From WRMS01 sp038562165 (lineage in GTDB: Bacteria > Bacillota > Peptococcia > DRI-13 > UBA5745), in the NCBI GenBank assembly GCA_038562165.1, contig JBCFAO010000001.1, positions 74,226 to 138,225 of the forward strand: DNA of 64,000 bases. The letters run 5' to 3'. Every line of letters starts with the position of its first letter. Positions within the stretch are counted from its first letter, which is position 1. Below, piece after piece: positions 1 through 8,029 of the stretch. The translations under genes were made by a program, and so were the position numbers. The notes below the pieces were generated by a model, which was given only the letters and a program-made list of their open reading frames with translations, had not been told where the DNA came from and made no database searches.

Positions 1-574
1 CACCATCAACAGCGTATCCGCCCACTATTTGCCGGCCCTGATAAAATCTTTTAAACAATCATACCCGAATATCCGATTTGAGCTGTTTCAAGGTGAAGAC
101 AAGGAAAATGAGAAGTGGATAACAACGGGCAAAGTCGATTGCAGTTTTACTTTGCTGCCAAGCCTCAAGGAATTATCCAGCATCAGTCTTTATGAGGATC
201 AAATGGTAGCCATACTGCCTGAGGATTACCCTGGGGATAAAAAAGCTTTTCCCGTTCATAACTTTGAGCGGGAGGCTTACATCTATGTTGACGGCAGCCC
301 GAGAAATATTGAGAAGCATTTTGAAATTCTGGGTGTGAAGCCCAATATCCAGTTTACGGTAAAGGATGAGTTTTCGGCCATGCAAATGGTGGAATCCGGT
401 CTGGGTATCAGTGTTCTTTCCGAATTATTTCTGCGGCGGACTTCTTACCGGATTAAAATGCTGCCGTTAGATCCGCCTAATCGCCGGCGCATTGGCCTGG
501 TATATAACCACCGCACCTATTTGTCTTATGCCGCCAGACAATTTATCGCCTTCGTTCAGCAGTATAATAAATAA
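1..574 (+). CDS. LysR-family transcriptional regulator, C-terminal part (5' end outside window)
   Basis: The reading frame is open from base 2, so the gene begins before the window. The visible ~190 residues begin with TINSVSAHYLPALIKSF, the usual entry into the periplasmic-binding-protein-like effector domain of LysR regulators. Further on, 'MVESGLGISVLSE' matches the conserved effector-pocket segment of that fold. The DNA-binding helix-turn-helix half is not in the window, so neither target nor inducer can be inferred. It converges on the rsfS operon, and a hairpin lies between the two. Confidence 0.9.
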   Translation, partial: TINSVSAHYLPALIKSFKQSYPNIRFELFQGEDKENEKWITTGKVDCSFTLLPSLKELSSISLYEDQMVAILPEDYPGDKKAFPVHNFEREAYIYVDGSPRNIEKHFEILGVKPNIQFTVKDEFSAMQMVESGLGISVLSELFLRRTSYRIKMLPLDPPNRRRIGLVYNHRTYLSYAARQFIAFVQQYNK

Positions 575-584
575 CCGGCATTAA

Positions 585-627
585 TTCCTCTCAAAAAAGT
601 AAGCCTCCTGCATAAAACAGGAGGCCT
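585..627 (-). terminator. Intrinsic terminator of the nadD-yqeK-rsfS operon
   Basis: An 8-bp GC-rich stem (603-610 with 618-625, 7-nt loop) is followed on the minus strand by a run of six T within 590-600. It lies 44 bases past the rsfS stop. On the plus strand the T run is missing, so it serves mainly the minus-strand operon, though the hairpin may also slow read-out from the LysR gene. Confidence 0.75.
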
Positions 628-670
628 ACCTATCTGCGGCTTATCCATATGAAAACTGGAGCATTATGGC

Positions 671-1033
671 TTATGCCTCTTCCGGGAAAACCTCTTCATG
701 GGGCAAAGCCGGAGCGTCGGCCCACAAGCGTTCCAGATTATAGAAGCTTCTTTCATCCTCCTGAAAAATATGAATGATAATCTGGCCATAGTCCATCAGA
801 ATCCAGCGGCCCTCCTGCATGCCTTCGATGCGGTTGAGGATGGCTCCTGTCTTCTCCAGCTCTTCTTCAATGCAGTCGGCCATGGCCTGGGTCTGGGTGC
901 GGCTGCTGCCGGTACCTACCACAAAATAATCGGTGAGGGTAGACAAATCCTCCAGCTTTAATACGGTAATCTTGGAGCCCTTACGCTGATCCATAGCCTT
1001 AGCAGCCAAAATGGCTAATTCTTTGCTTTCCAT
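671..1033 (-). CDS. rsfS: Ribosomal silencing factor RsfS
   Basis: This is a 120-residue RsfS/Iojap protein, which binds ribosomal protein L14 and blocks joining of the subunits when nutrients are short. Family segments are visible: 'LKLEDLSTLTDYFVVGTGSS' in the first half and 'GRWILMDYGQIIIHIF' in the second. A longer frame begins at 1069, but ATG 1033 is preferred because AAAGGGG lies about 7 nt upstream and the protein then begins MESKELAI, as in homologues. It overlaps the end of yqeK by 19 nt, so the two are translationally linked. The cluster nadD-yqeK-rsfS is widespread in Bacillota. Confidence 0.95.
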   Translation of the reverse strand: MESKELAILAAKAMDQRKGSKITVLKLEDLSTLTDYFVVGTGSSRTQTQAMADCIEEELEKTGAILNRIEGMQEGRWILMDYGQIIIHIFQEDERSFYNLERLWADAPALPHEEVFPEEA

Positions 1034-1659
1034 ACTATACCCCTTTCTTCTTTTAACCACGCCAGGCAAAGCAGGGTGCCTTGATGGAGCGGCAGTTTTT
1101 TTCTTTCTAAATAAACCAGAGTCTGTTCGATGGCCTCAATCATAGCGGCCCGTAAATCTTGACGGCAAAGCCGCCGTAAAATATCTACTCCATTATATGC
1201 CCGGCCGGGCTCTATTAAATCTGCCATAAAAATGATACAGGCTTCCAGGCTCATGTCCGGCCCTCCTACGGTGTGCAGGCGGATTGCTTCTAAAATAACC
1301 GGATCGGCTATCCCCCATTCCCGGCAAGCCCGCCAGGCCCCTACAGGCCCGTGCAGTATGGAAGGATTTTCTCTTTCCGCCGGGTCCGTAATCAAACCCT
1401 GAGCCTCTGCCAAGGCCAGGAGCTGCTCATTGCTCAACTCCTTAGCGCTATCGTGGAGAAGTCCTGCCAGGGCCAGCTTAACTAAATCACCGCCGAACAA
1501 ATGTCCCATAGCCACTGCCTCGTCAGCCACCGCCAAGCTATGATTAAAGCGCCGGGGTTTTAGCTGTCCTTGCAGCTTGTCTCTTAAGCTTTGCCATTCT
1601 TTTTGGCAGCCAGCCCGGCGGCAAATTTCTTCTGCTGTCTTTCCCGTTTCATTATTCAT
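1015..1659 (-). CDS. yqeK: YqeK, HD-domain hydrolase (Ap4A hydrolase type)
   Basis: A 214-residue HD-domain protein. The metal-binding His and HD residues are visible in 'FNHSLAVADEAV', 'LLHDSAKEL' and 'HGPVGAWRA'. YqeK proteins cleave Ap4A symmetrically to ADP and other dinucleotides. The start ATG overlaps the nadD stop (ATGA, 1656-1659), which shows translational coupling, and the 3' end overlaps rsfS. A usual length for the family is about 190-200 residues, so this copy is slightly long at its N-terminus. Confidence 0.92.
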   Translation of the reverse strand: MNNETGKTAEEICRRAGCQKEWQSLRDKLQGQLKPRRFNHSLAVADEAVAMGHLFGGDLVKLALAGLLHDSAKELSNEQLLALAEAQGLITDPAERENPSILHGPVGAWRACREWGIADPVILEAIRLHTVGGPDMSLEACIIFMADLIEPGRAYNGVDILRRLCRQDLRAAMIEAIEQTLVYLERKKLPLHQGTLLCLAWLKEERGIVWKAKN

Positions 1660-2318
1660 GGTTTATATAATCCCTGCTTGTATATGTATTGTTCCACTGT
1701 CTCCGGCAGCAAATACTTGATGGAACGGCCCCGGGCCACCCGGCTGCGGATATCCGTAGAGGATATGGCCATGGCCGGCACCTCAATGGTAATGATTTTC
1801 TTCAGGTATTCCGGTTTTAGCTGGGCCCCCAACCGCTCCGCCATGGCCTGGTTCTGAAAGCCCGGCCGGGTGGCGGCAACAAAGGTACAATCGGCAAAAA
1901 GCTCATCAATGCCCTTCCAGGTAAGGATCTCCAAAATGGCGTCGGCCCCGGTGATAAAAAACAACTCACCGTCTTTATCCATCATCTGGCGAAAATAGCT
2001 TACCGTATCGGCGGAGTAAGAATAACCCAGGCGGTTGATCTCTACTCTGGATACCTCAAAACAGGGATTGGTAACCGTAGCCAGTTCCGTCATTAAAAAA
2101 CGCTTTTCTTTCGGCGTGACCTTTTTTTCTACCTTATGGGGGGGCTGGCCTGAGGGGACAAAAATCACTTTATCCAGATTAAAGCTGGTACGGACTGCCT
2201 CAGCCGTCACCAGATGGCCCTGATGGATGGGATCAAAAGTACCGCCCATCAAACCCAGGCGTTTGATGTTGGAGAGATCAATATCTTTTTCCGGCAATAA
2301 GCATGATTCAACGTTCAT
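1656..2318 (-). CDS. nadD: Nicotinate-nucleotide adenylyltransferase NadD
   Basis: A 220-residue nucleotidyltransferase that adds AMP to nicotinate mononucleotide in NAD synthesis. The signature 'GGTFDPIHQGHLVTAEA' (residues ~25-41) contains the HxGH motif, and 'ISSTDIRSRV' near the C-terminus is the second ATP-binding motif (SxTxxR). It carries about 20 extra residues before the Rossmann core. It sits 9 nt downstream of proA, so proB-proA-nadD-yqeK-rsfS can be one transcript. Confidence 0.97.
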   Translation of the reverse strand: MNVESCLLPEKDIDLSNIKRLGLMGGTFDPIHQGHLVTAEAVRTSFNLDKVIFVPSGQPPHKVEKKVTPKEKRFLMTELATVTNPCFEVSRVEINRLGYSYSADTVSYFRQMMDKDGELFFITGADAILEILTWKGIDELFADCTFVAATRPGFQNQAMAERLGAQLKPEYLKKIITIEVPAMAISSTDIRSRVARGRSIKYLLPETVEQYIYKQGLYKP

Positions 2319-2327
2319 GTTGCCTCC

Positions 2328-3587
2328 TTATTTTCTGACCTGGCCGTCCCCCTGGACAATATACTTGATGGTGGTCATTTCCTCAAGGCCCATGGGACCC
2401 CGGGCGTGGAGTTTTTGGGTACTGATGCCGATTTCCGCGCCGAAGCCAAACATACCGCCATCGGTGAATCTGGTGGAAGCATTGACAAGAACCACGGCAG
2501 CGTCAATACGGGCGGTGAATTGACGGGCGGCGTCATAATCCTTCGTGATAATCGCCTCCGAATGCCGGGTACCGTAAGTATTGATATGCTCTATGGCCTC
2601 ATCCAGACTCTCCACTACTTTTATGGAAATAATCATGTCCAAAAACTCGGCGCCATAGTCTTCCTCCGTAGCTGCCGACGACTGGGGCAAATAGGAGCGG
2701 CTTTCGGGACAAGCCCGCATTTCTACGCCTTTAGCTGCCAAGGCTGCGCCGGCCAGGGGCAGGAATTGGGCCGCTGCCTGGCGGTGTACCAGCAAGGATT
2801 CGGCGGCATTGCAAACGCCTATGCGCTGGGTTTTGGCATTGAGAAGAATATCCAGAGCCATCTGCTGGTCCGCAGCAGCATCCACATAAATATGGCAATT
2901 GCCAATACCGGTTTCAATTACCGGTACCGTAGCTTCCCGCACTACCGTCTGGATCAGGCCAGCCCCTCCCCTGGGGATTAAAAGATCCAGGTAACGGTTC
3001 ATCCGCATAAACTCAAGGGCAGCCTCCCGGCTGGTGTCCTCCAGCAACTGCACTGCATCCTCAGGGCCTTCCTGCTGCCGGATGGCCTGGCGCAGAGCCT
3101 TTACCACCGCCAGATTTGAGGCCTTGGCCTCGCCGGAGCCCCGCAAAATCACGGCATTGCCGGTCTTAAAACAAATGCCGGCGGCATCGGCCGTTACATT
3201 AGGCCTTGCTTCGTAGATCATACCGATGACGCCGAAGGGCACCCGAACCTTGGTAATTTCAATATCCTGAGCTCCCTTCCAGCCTCCCAGCACCTGACCT
3301 ACCGGATCCTTAAGGCCCACCAAATCCTCCAGGCCCTTAGCCATGGCTTCCAGCCGGTCTGCCGTCAGCGTCAGCCGGTCTACAAAGGCGGCGGTCATGG
3401 ATTTTGCTTTGGCAGCCTCCACATCTATAGCATTTGCAGCCAAAATAACCGGAGCCTCACTGCGCAAAGCCGCCGCCATAGCCCCCAGCATTCTGTTTTT
3501 ATCCACTGCCGAAAGAGCTGCCATCCGGACTGCCGCCTGCCTGGCCTTAGCTCCCAAAGCATAAATTTCTGTTTTTAACGTTTCCAT
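2328..3587 (-). CDS. proA: Gamma-glutamyl phosphate reductase ProA
   Basis: The 419-residue enzyme reduces gamma-glutamyl phosphate to glutamate semialdehyde with NADPH, the second step of proline synthesis. It has the aldehyde-dehydrogenase-like fold. 'YEARPNVTADAAG' and 'LRGSGEA' form the cofactor region, and the catalytic cysteine is in 'RIGVCNAAESLLVH' (about residue 255). The length is normal. It starts 15 nt after proB on the same strand. Confidence 0.98.
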   Translation of the reverse strand: METLKTEIYALGAKARQAAVRMAALSAVDKNRMLGAMAAALRSEAPVILAANAIDVEAAKAKSMTAAFVDRLTLTADRLEAMAKGLEDLVGLKDPVGQVLGGWKGAQDIEITKVRVPFGVIGMIYEARPNVTADAAGICFKTGNAVILRGSGEAKASNLAVVKALRQAIRQQEGPEDAVQLLEDTSREAALEFMRMNRYLDLLIPRGGAGLIQTVVREATVPVIETGIGNCHIYVDAAADQQMALDILLNAKTQRIGVCNAAESLLVHRQAAAQFLPLAGAALAAKGVEMRACPESRSYLPQSSAATEEDYGAEFLDMIISIKVVESLDEAIEHINTYGTRHSEAIITKDYDAARQFTARIDAAVVLVNASTRFTDGGMFGFGAEIGISTQKLHARGPMGLEEMTTIKYIVQGDGQVRK

Positions 3588-3602
3588 AATAACCTGCTTT
3601 CT

Positions 3603-4787
3603 TTATTCCCATAAGGATAAATTATCCCGGTGTATGACTTCCGGCTCGTGACCAGGGCCAAGCAAGCCCTCAATCTCACTGCTGTGCCGGCCCCGGATAC
3701 TCTCCAGTTCTTTCGAACTATAGTTGACTATTCCCCGGGCAATGGTCCGGGAGGCAAAGCTGATCTCCACTACCTGCCCCCGCTCAAAGCTGCCTTGCAC
3801 CTGAAGGACACCGCTGGCCAACAAGCTTTTGCCCCTTTCCTGCAAAGCTGCCGCCGCTCCCCCGTCTACGATTATGCCGCCGGCAGCCCGGGTACTAAAG
3901 GCCAGCCAACCCTTGCGGCTGCCCAGAGGATGGGCCTTCGGCAAAAACAGCGTGCCCTGATAAGCCGACGAGCCTTCGTTGACGGCCATTGCTTGCCCCC
4001 CTGCGGTCTGCTCCCGGGATTCATTAAGAAATTGCAGGCAATCCCGGCGGCTGCCGTTGGTCAGCACCATGGGAATGCCTTGCATCACCGCAATCCTGGC
4101 TGCGGCAATCTTTGTCTGCATGCCGCCGCTGCCGAATTTGCTGCCCTCGCCGCCGGCTAAGGCTTCGATCTCCGGCGTAATCTCCTCTACCAGGGGAATC
4201 AGGCTGGCCTCAGGGTCTTTACGGGGATCGCTGGTATACAGCCCGTCAATATCCGACAAAAGCACCAGCAAATCGGCATCCGTCAAACCGGCCACCATGG
4301 CGGCCAGGGTATCATTATCCCCCACTTTAATCTGATCAAAGGCCACCGTATCATTTTCATTAATGACAGGAACGGCGCCGTACTCCATAATCTGCCGCAG
4401 GGTAGTTCTGGCATTGAGGTAACGCTGGCGGTGGGCTACATCGTCTTTGGTCAGCAGCACCTGGGCTACAGCTATGCCATACTCTCCAAATAATTTCTCG
4501 TAAATATGCATCAAAATGCCCTGGCCGATAGCCGCCAAGGCTTGCTTGGCCGAAATTTCTTTCGGCTTTTCCTGTATATTGAGGCGGCCCATACCGGCTC
4601 CCACGGCAGCGGAAGTAACAAGAATCACATCCCGGCCTTGGTTTTTCAAATCCGCCAGTTGACGGACAAGCAGCTCCATTTGCATCAGGTTAAGATTGCC
4701 GGTCTGGTGGGTCAACGTGCTGGTGCCCACCTTGACTACGATGCGCTTTGCCTTATGCAGTTTGGACCATTCTGCTTTGATCTCCAT
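3603..4787 (-). CDS. proB: Glutamate 5-kinase ProB with C-terminal PUA domain
   Basis: The 394-residue enzyme phosphorylates glutamate to begin proline synthesis. The amino-acid kinase domain (residues ~1-265) shows 'VVKVGTSTLT', 'VTSAAVGAGMGRL' and 'FGSGGMQTKIAAARIA'. A PUA domain follows at ~290-375 ('RGKSLLASGV', 'ARGIVNYSS'). In many bacteria this enzyme is feedback-inhibited by proline. It is the first gene of the proBA block, with a consensus-like promoter just upstream. Confidence 0.98.
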   Translation of the reverse strand: MEIKAEWSKLHKAKRIVVKVGTSTLTHQTGNLNLMQMELLVRQLADLKNQGRDVILVTSAAVGAGMGRLNIQEKPKEISAKQALAAIGQGILMHIYEKLFGEYGIAVAQVLLTKDDVAHRQRYLNARTTLRQIMEYGAVPVINENDTVAFDQIKVGDNDTLAAMVAGLTDADLLVLLSDIDGLYTSDPRKDPEASLIPLVEEITPEIEALAGGEGSKFGSGGMQTKIAAARIAVMQGIPMVLTNGSRRDCLQFLNESREQTAGGQAMAVNEGSSAYQGTLFLPKAHPLGSRKGWLAFSTRAAGGIIVDGGAAAALQERGKSLLASGVLQVQGSFERGQVVEISFASRTIARGIVNYSSKELESIRGRHSSEIEGLLGPGHEPEVIHRDNLSLWE

Positions 4788-4871
4788 AATACCGCTCCTG
4801 ACTAAGCAATGCTGAGCATACTATGATTAAAGGCCATGTCAGCCCCGCTCATGCTCTAATGATGTTAAACC

Positions 4872-4899
4872 ATTATAACATATTTAACTTTCCTGCCAA
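4872..4899 (-). promoter_or_regulatory. Probable sigma-A promoter of proBA
   Basis: On the minus strand, TTGGCA (4894-4899) and TATAAT (4872-4877) are separated by 16 bp. The -35 box lies inside the last codons of trkH. Transcription would begin near 4865, about 80 bases before proB. Confidence 0.6.
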
Positions 4900-6332
4900 A
4901 AGCCTTTGCTGAATAAAATTAAAATCGTATATAGCTCCAGGCGGCCCAGAAGCATTAGGAAGGACATAAAGTACAGGCTCCAGGCCGGCATATTGCCGTA
5001 ATTATCCATAGGCCCCAATTGGCCGAAGGCAGGCCCAACATTATTGATACAGGTGGCCACAACAGAAAAGGAGGTCAGCATATCATAATCCGCCAGGCAA
5101 AAAACGGCTGTGGAAATTAAAGTGATCAGCACATAAATAAACAGGAAACTTTGGGTGCTGGCCATAACCTCCGGCGTGATCAGACGGTCGTTTACCCGCA
5201 GATTCACTACAGCCCTGGGATGTAAAATGCGGGTAAAGATTGATTTGGCGCTTTTGCACAAAATCAAAAACCGGCCTGCCTTCAGGCCGCCGCCGGTAGA
5301 GCCGGCGCAAGATCCGATAAAGGGAATCATCAGCACCAATAATTGTCCGATAGGCGGCCATAACGTATAATCGGCATTTACAAAGCCTGAGGAGGTATAG
5401 ACAGAAGCGAGCTGCACATAGCTTTCGACCAAAGCTCCGGGAATCTGCCTGCCCCCTTTCCAAAGAAAGAGACTGTTGAGGCAAACCACCCCTATAAGCA
5501 AACCCAGATAAAGCCGAAGTTCCTCATTTTTCCAAAAAGGCTTTAAAGAACGGTGCTTATACGCAGCATAAAAAAGCCCGATGCTCAGGCCTGAGGTCGT
5601 CATGAAAAAGGCCAGGGTTACTTGAATCAGTGGGCTAAAGCCTATAAGACTATCGTTTTTCGTGGAAAAGCCGCCGGTGGAGATAGTACTGAAAACATGA
5701 CATACCGCGTCAAAGGGCGTCATACCCACTAAAATCATGACCAAAATCATGACGAAAGTGAGAACTAAATAAGTCAGCCAAAGGATTTTAGCCGTTTCCT
5801 TAATACGGGGAGCAATTTTTTCTTTGATAGGCCCTGTGGCCTCGGCCTTAAACATCTGCATGCCGCTATTACCAAAAAAGCTAAGAAGGGAAACGAAAAG
5901 TACTACGATGCCCAAGCCTCCCAGCCAGTGGGTCAGGCTGCGCCATAAAAGTACACTGCGCTCCAAGGCCTCCACATCGGCAATTACCGAAGCGCCGGTA
6001 GTAGTAAAGCCGGAAACCGTCTCAAAAAAAGCCTCGGGGAAATTGGGAATAACACCGTAAGCCAAATAAGGAATAGCGCCATAGACTCCCGCTACCAGCC
6101 AGGTTATCACCACCAGGAGATAAGCGTCCCGGGAAGTTATATCACCAAACTCATTGAAGCCATGGCGAAGGCCCAAGCCCCCTAAAATTCCGGACAAGCC
6201 CACTACCCCGAAAACCAAGGCATGCCGGTCACCGTCAATAATACCCAAAACCATAGGAAAAAACATGGAAAGCCCTAGAACTGCCAGGACTACACCTAAA
6301 TAAGAAAGTATACGCTTAATATTCGTCGCCAA
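4884..6332 (-). CDS. trkH: TrkH/KtrB-family potassium transport subunit
   Basis: A 482-residue polytopic membrane protein of the Trk/Ktr K+ uptake family. Four membrane-pore-membrane repeats are expected. Selectivity-filter-like segments are visible at 'TVSGFTTTGASV', 'STISTGGFSTKN', 'VYTSSGFVNAD' and 'CINNVGPAFG'. It sits 37 nt downstream of trkA, its regulatory partner, and is probably cotranscribed with it. Confidence 0.95.
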   Translation of the reverse strand: MATNIKRILSYLGVVLAVLGLSMFFPMVLGIIDGDRHALVFGVVGLSGILGGLGLRHGFNEFGDITSRDAYLLVVITWLVAGVYGAIPYLAYGVIPNFPEAFFETVSGFTTTGASVIADVEALERSVLLWRSLTHWLGGLGIVVLFVSLLSFFGNSGMQMFKAEATGPIKEKIAPRIKETAKILWLTYLVLTFVMILVMILVGMTPFDAVCHVFSTISTGGFSTKNDSLIGFSPLIQVTLAFFMTTSGLSIGLFYAAYKHRSLKPFWKNEELRLYLGLLIGVVCLNSLFLWKGGRQIPGALVESYVQLASVYTSSGFVNADYTLWPPIGQLLVLMIPFIGSCAGSTGGGLKAGRFLILCKSAKSIFTRILHPRAVVNLRVNDRLITPEVMASTQSFLFIYVLITLISTAVFCLADYDMLTSFSVVATCINNVGPAFGQLGPMDNYGNMPAWSLYFMSFLMLLGRLELYTILILFSKGFWQES

Positions 6333-6369
6333 GAAAACGTCTTCCCTTCAATCATCTAACTATAATTAT

Positions 6370-7707
6370 CTAACTAAACAATTTAATAACCTGATCATAG
6401 ACCCTGGGCAGACAAAATACGGTAACCTGATCATCAGGTAGCAGCCTGTCGTTTCCCTTGGCGATCATCACCTCGCCGTTTCGCATGATAGAGCCTACGA
6501 TAGAACCTACGGGGAACGTAAGATCCTTTAATTTATGTCCGGCAACCTTGGAATGGGGATCTACTTCGAATTCCATCATGCTGGCTCCTTCTTCTCTGAG
6601 AAGGGTAAAAGAAAGCAAATGGGCGCTTTTTTTGATGAATCGAAATATGGCGTTGGCTGTTAAAACCCTGGGGCTTACCCCGATATCGATACCTACCCGT
6701 TCCATCATATCAATATAATCGGAACGCCGTACCTGGGCTATAGTACGCCTGGCCCCCAAATGCTTAGCAATAAGGCTGACCAGCAGATTGACCTTATCAT
6801 CGTCGGTAACGCTGACAAAGACGTCAGTTTTGCCCGCGCCTTCTTGCTTTAGCAGGTCCAAATCCGTGGCGTCGCCGTGAATGACCAGCACCCGCCGGAA
6901 CTCTTCAGACAATGCTTCACATTTTTTATAATCCTTCTCAATAAGTCTGACTGCATAGTCATTTTTTTCCAATATTTTAGCCAAATGACCGCCGGTCCTG
7001 CCCCCGCCCAGAATGATCACCCGCTGGGTCTCTTGCCGCTCCATACCCAGAAAATGCTCCACTTGAATCATCTCGTTGGTGCGGGCCAGCAGAAAAATAG
7101 TATCTCCAGCCAAAATCTTATCGTTGCCCCGGGGAATGATTACCTTATGATTACGGGCTACAGCTATAATCAAATAAGGCAGCTGGGGGTTTAATTGGCT
7201 CATGGCCAAGCCCTTAACCGGGGATTTTTCCGAAATGGGCAGCTCCAGCAGCATCACTTTATGGTCGGCGTAATACATCACATCCAAAGCTTCCGGCACC
7301 TCAATAAGCTTGGCGATTTCCCGGGCGGTAACCAACTCCGGATTGATGATCAGATCGATGCCCGATAAAAAATTAGCTCCGGAAGACTTCTCTTCCAGAT
7401 ACTCGGGATTACGTACCCGGGCAATAGTGCTTTTGACACCGGCTTGCTTGCCCAACATGCAAGCTACCATGTTAACCTCATCGGAAGCGGTAACGGCCAC
7501 CAAAAGACCGGCCTCCGCTATGCCGGCGCTTTCCAGAACGGATATGCTGGCGCCGTTACCCTGGATCACATGGATATCCAATTTATCTTCCAATGAAGCG
7601 ATGTGCTCCTCATTTTTCTCAATGACGGTCACATCATAGTCTTCCTCTGTCAGCAACTCGGCAATGGAGAAACCCAGCTTACCGCCGCCAACAATAATAG
7701 CAAGCAT
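6370..7707 (-). CDS. trkA: Trk potassium system NAD-binding regulator TrkA
   Basis: The 445-residue cytosolic subunit gates TrkH. It holds two tandem RCK units: the first NAD-binding Rossmann motif is 'GGGKLGFSIAELL' near the start, and the second is 'LGGGRTGGHLAKIL' at about residue 230. Each is followed by a TrkA-C domain ('SPVKGLAMSQ' and 'SKVAGHKLKDLTFP'). The double-unit layout is that of E. coli-type TrkA rather than the single-unit KtrA. Confidence 0.96.
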   Translation of the reverse strand: MLAIIVGGGKLGFSIAELLTEEDYDVTVIEKNEEHIASLEDKLDIHVIQGNGASISVLESAGIAEAGLLVAVTASDEVNMVACMLGKQAGVKSTIARVRNPEYLEEKSSGANFLSGIDLIINPELVTAREIAKLIEVPEALDVMYYADHKVMLLELPISEKSPVKGLAMSQLNPQLPYLIIAVARNHKVIIPRGNDKILAGDTIFLLARTNEMIQVEHFLGMERQETQRVIILGGGRTGGHLAKILEKNDYAVRLIEKDYKKCEALSEEFRRVLVIHGDATDLDLLKQEGAGKTDVFVSVTDDDKVNLLVSLIAKHLGARRTIAQVRRSDYIDMMERVGIDIGVSPRVLTANAIFRFIKKSAHLLSFTLLREEGASMMEFEVDPHSKVAGHKLKDLTFPVGSIVGSIMRNGEVMIAKGNDRLLPDDQVTVFCLPRVYDQVIKLFS

Positions 7708-7708
7708 C

Positions 7709-8002
7709 TTACCTTATGCCTCCCCAATATAATAGTGCCCCCCATTGCAGCATAGCTAAAAGGGGTGTTAAGTAATAAAAGACCGGCTTATTTGTCTTAT
7801 GCCTAAACCAGGTCATGGCCAGCCATAAGCCTAAGGCGCCGCCGAAAAAAGCGCCCCAAAGCAGCAGCCTTTCCGGCACCCGGCCTTTTTGCCTTTTGGC
7901 TTGTAGTTTATCCCAACCGGCCAGCAAAAGCAATACAAAACTGGCAAAAAGACAAAACACTATCAGCTGTTGAATATTAACTTGCGGCAAATAAATTTCC
8001 AA
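7709..8002 (-). CDS. DUF1294 small membrane protein
   Basis: The 97-residue protein has three predicted membrane segments (about 12-30, 45-62 and 74-95). The family-typical 'GWDKLQAKRQKGRVPERLLLW' loop contains the conserved DK and RxPE residues and is followed by 'GAFFGGALGLWLAMTWFRHKT'. Function is unknown for the family. The gene ends 1 nt before trkA and lies 27 nt after ligA, so it is probably cotranscribed with both. Confidence 0.9.
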   Translation of the reverse strand: MEIYLPQVNIQQLIVFCLFASFVLLLLAGWDKLQAKRQKGRVPERLLLWGAFFGGALGLWLAMTWFRHKTNKPVFYYLTPLLAMLQWGALLYWGGIR

Positions 8003-8029
8003 TTCTCTTCCTCCGGCTATGCTGCGGAA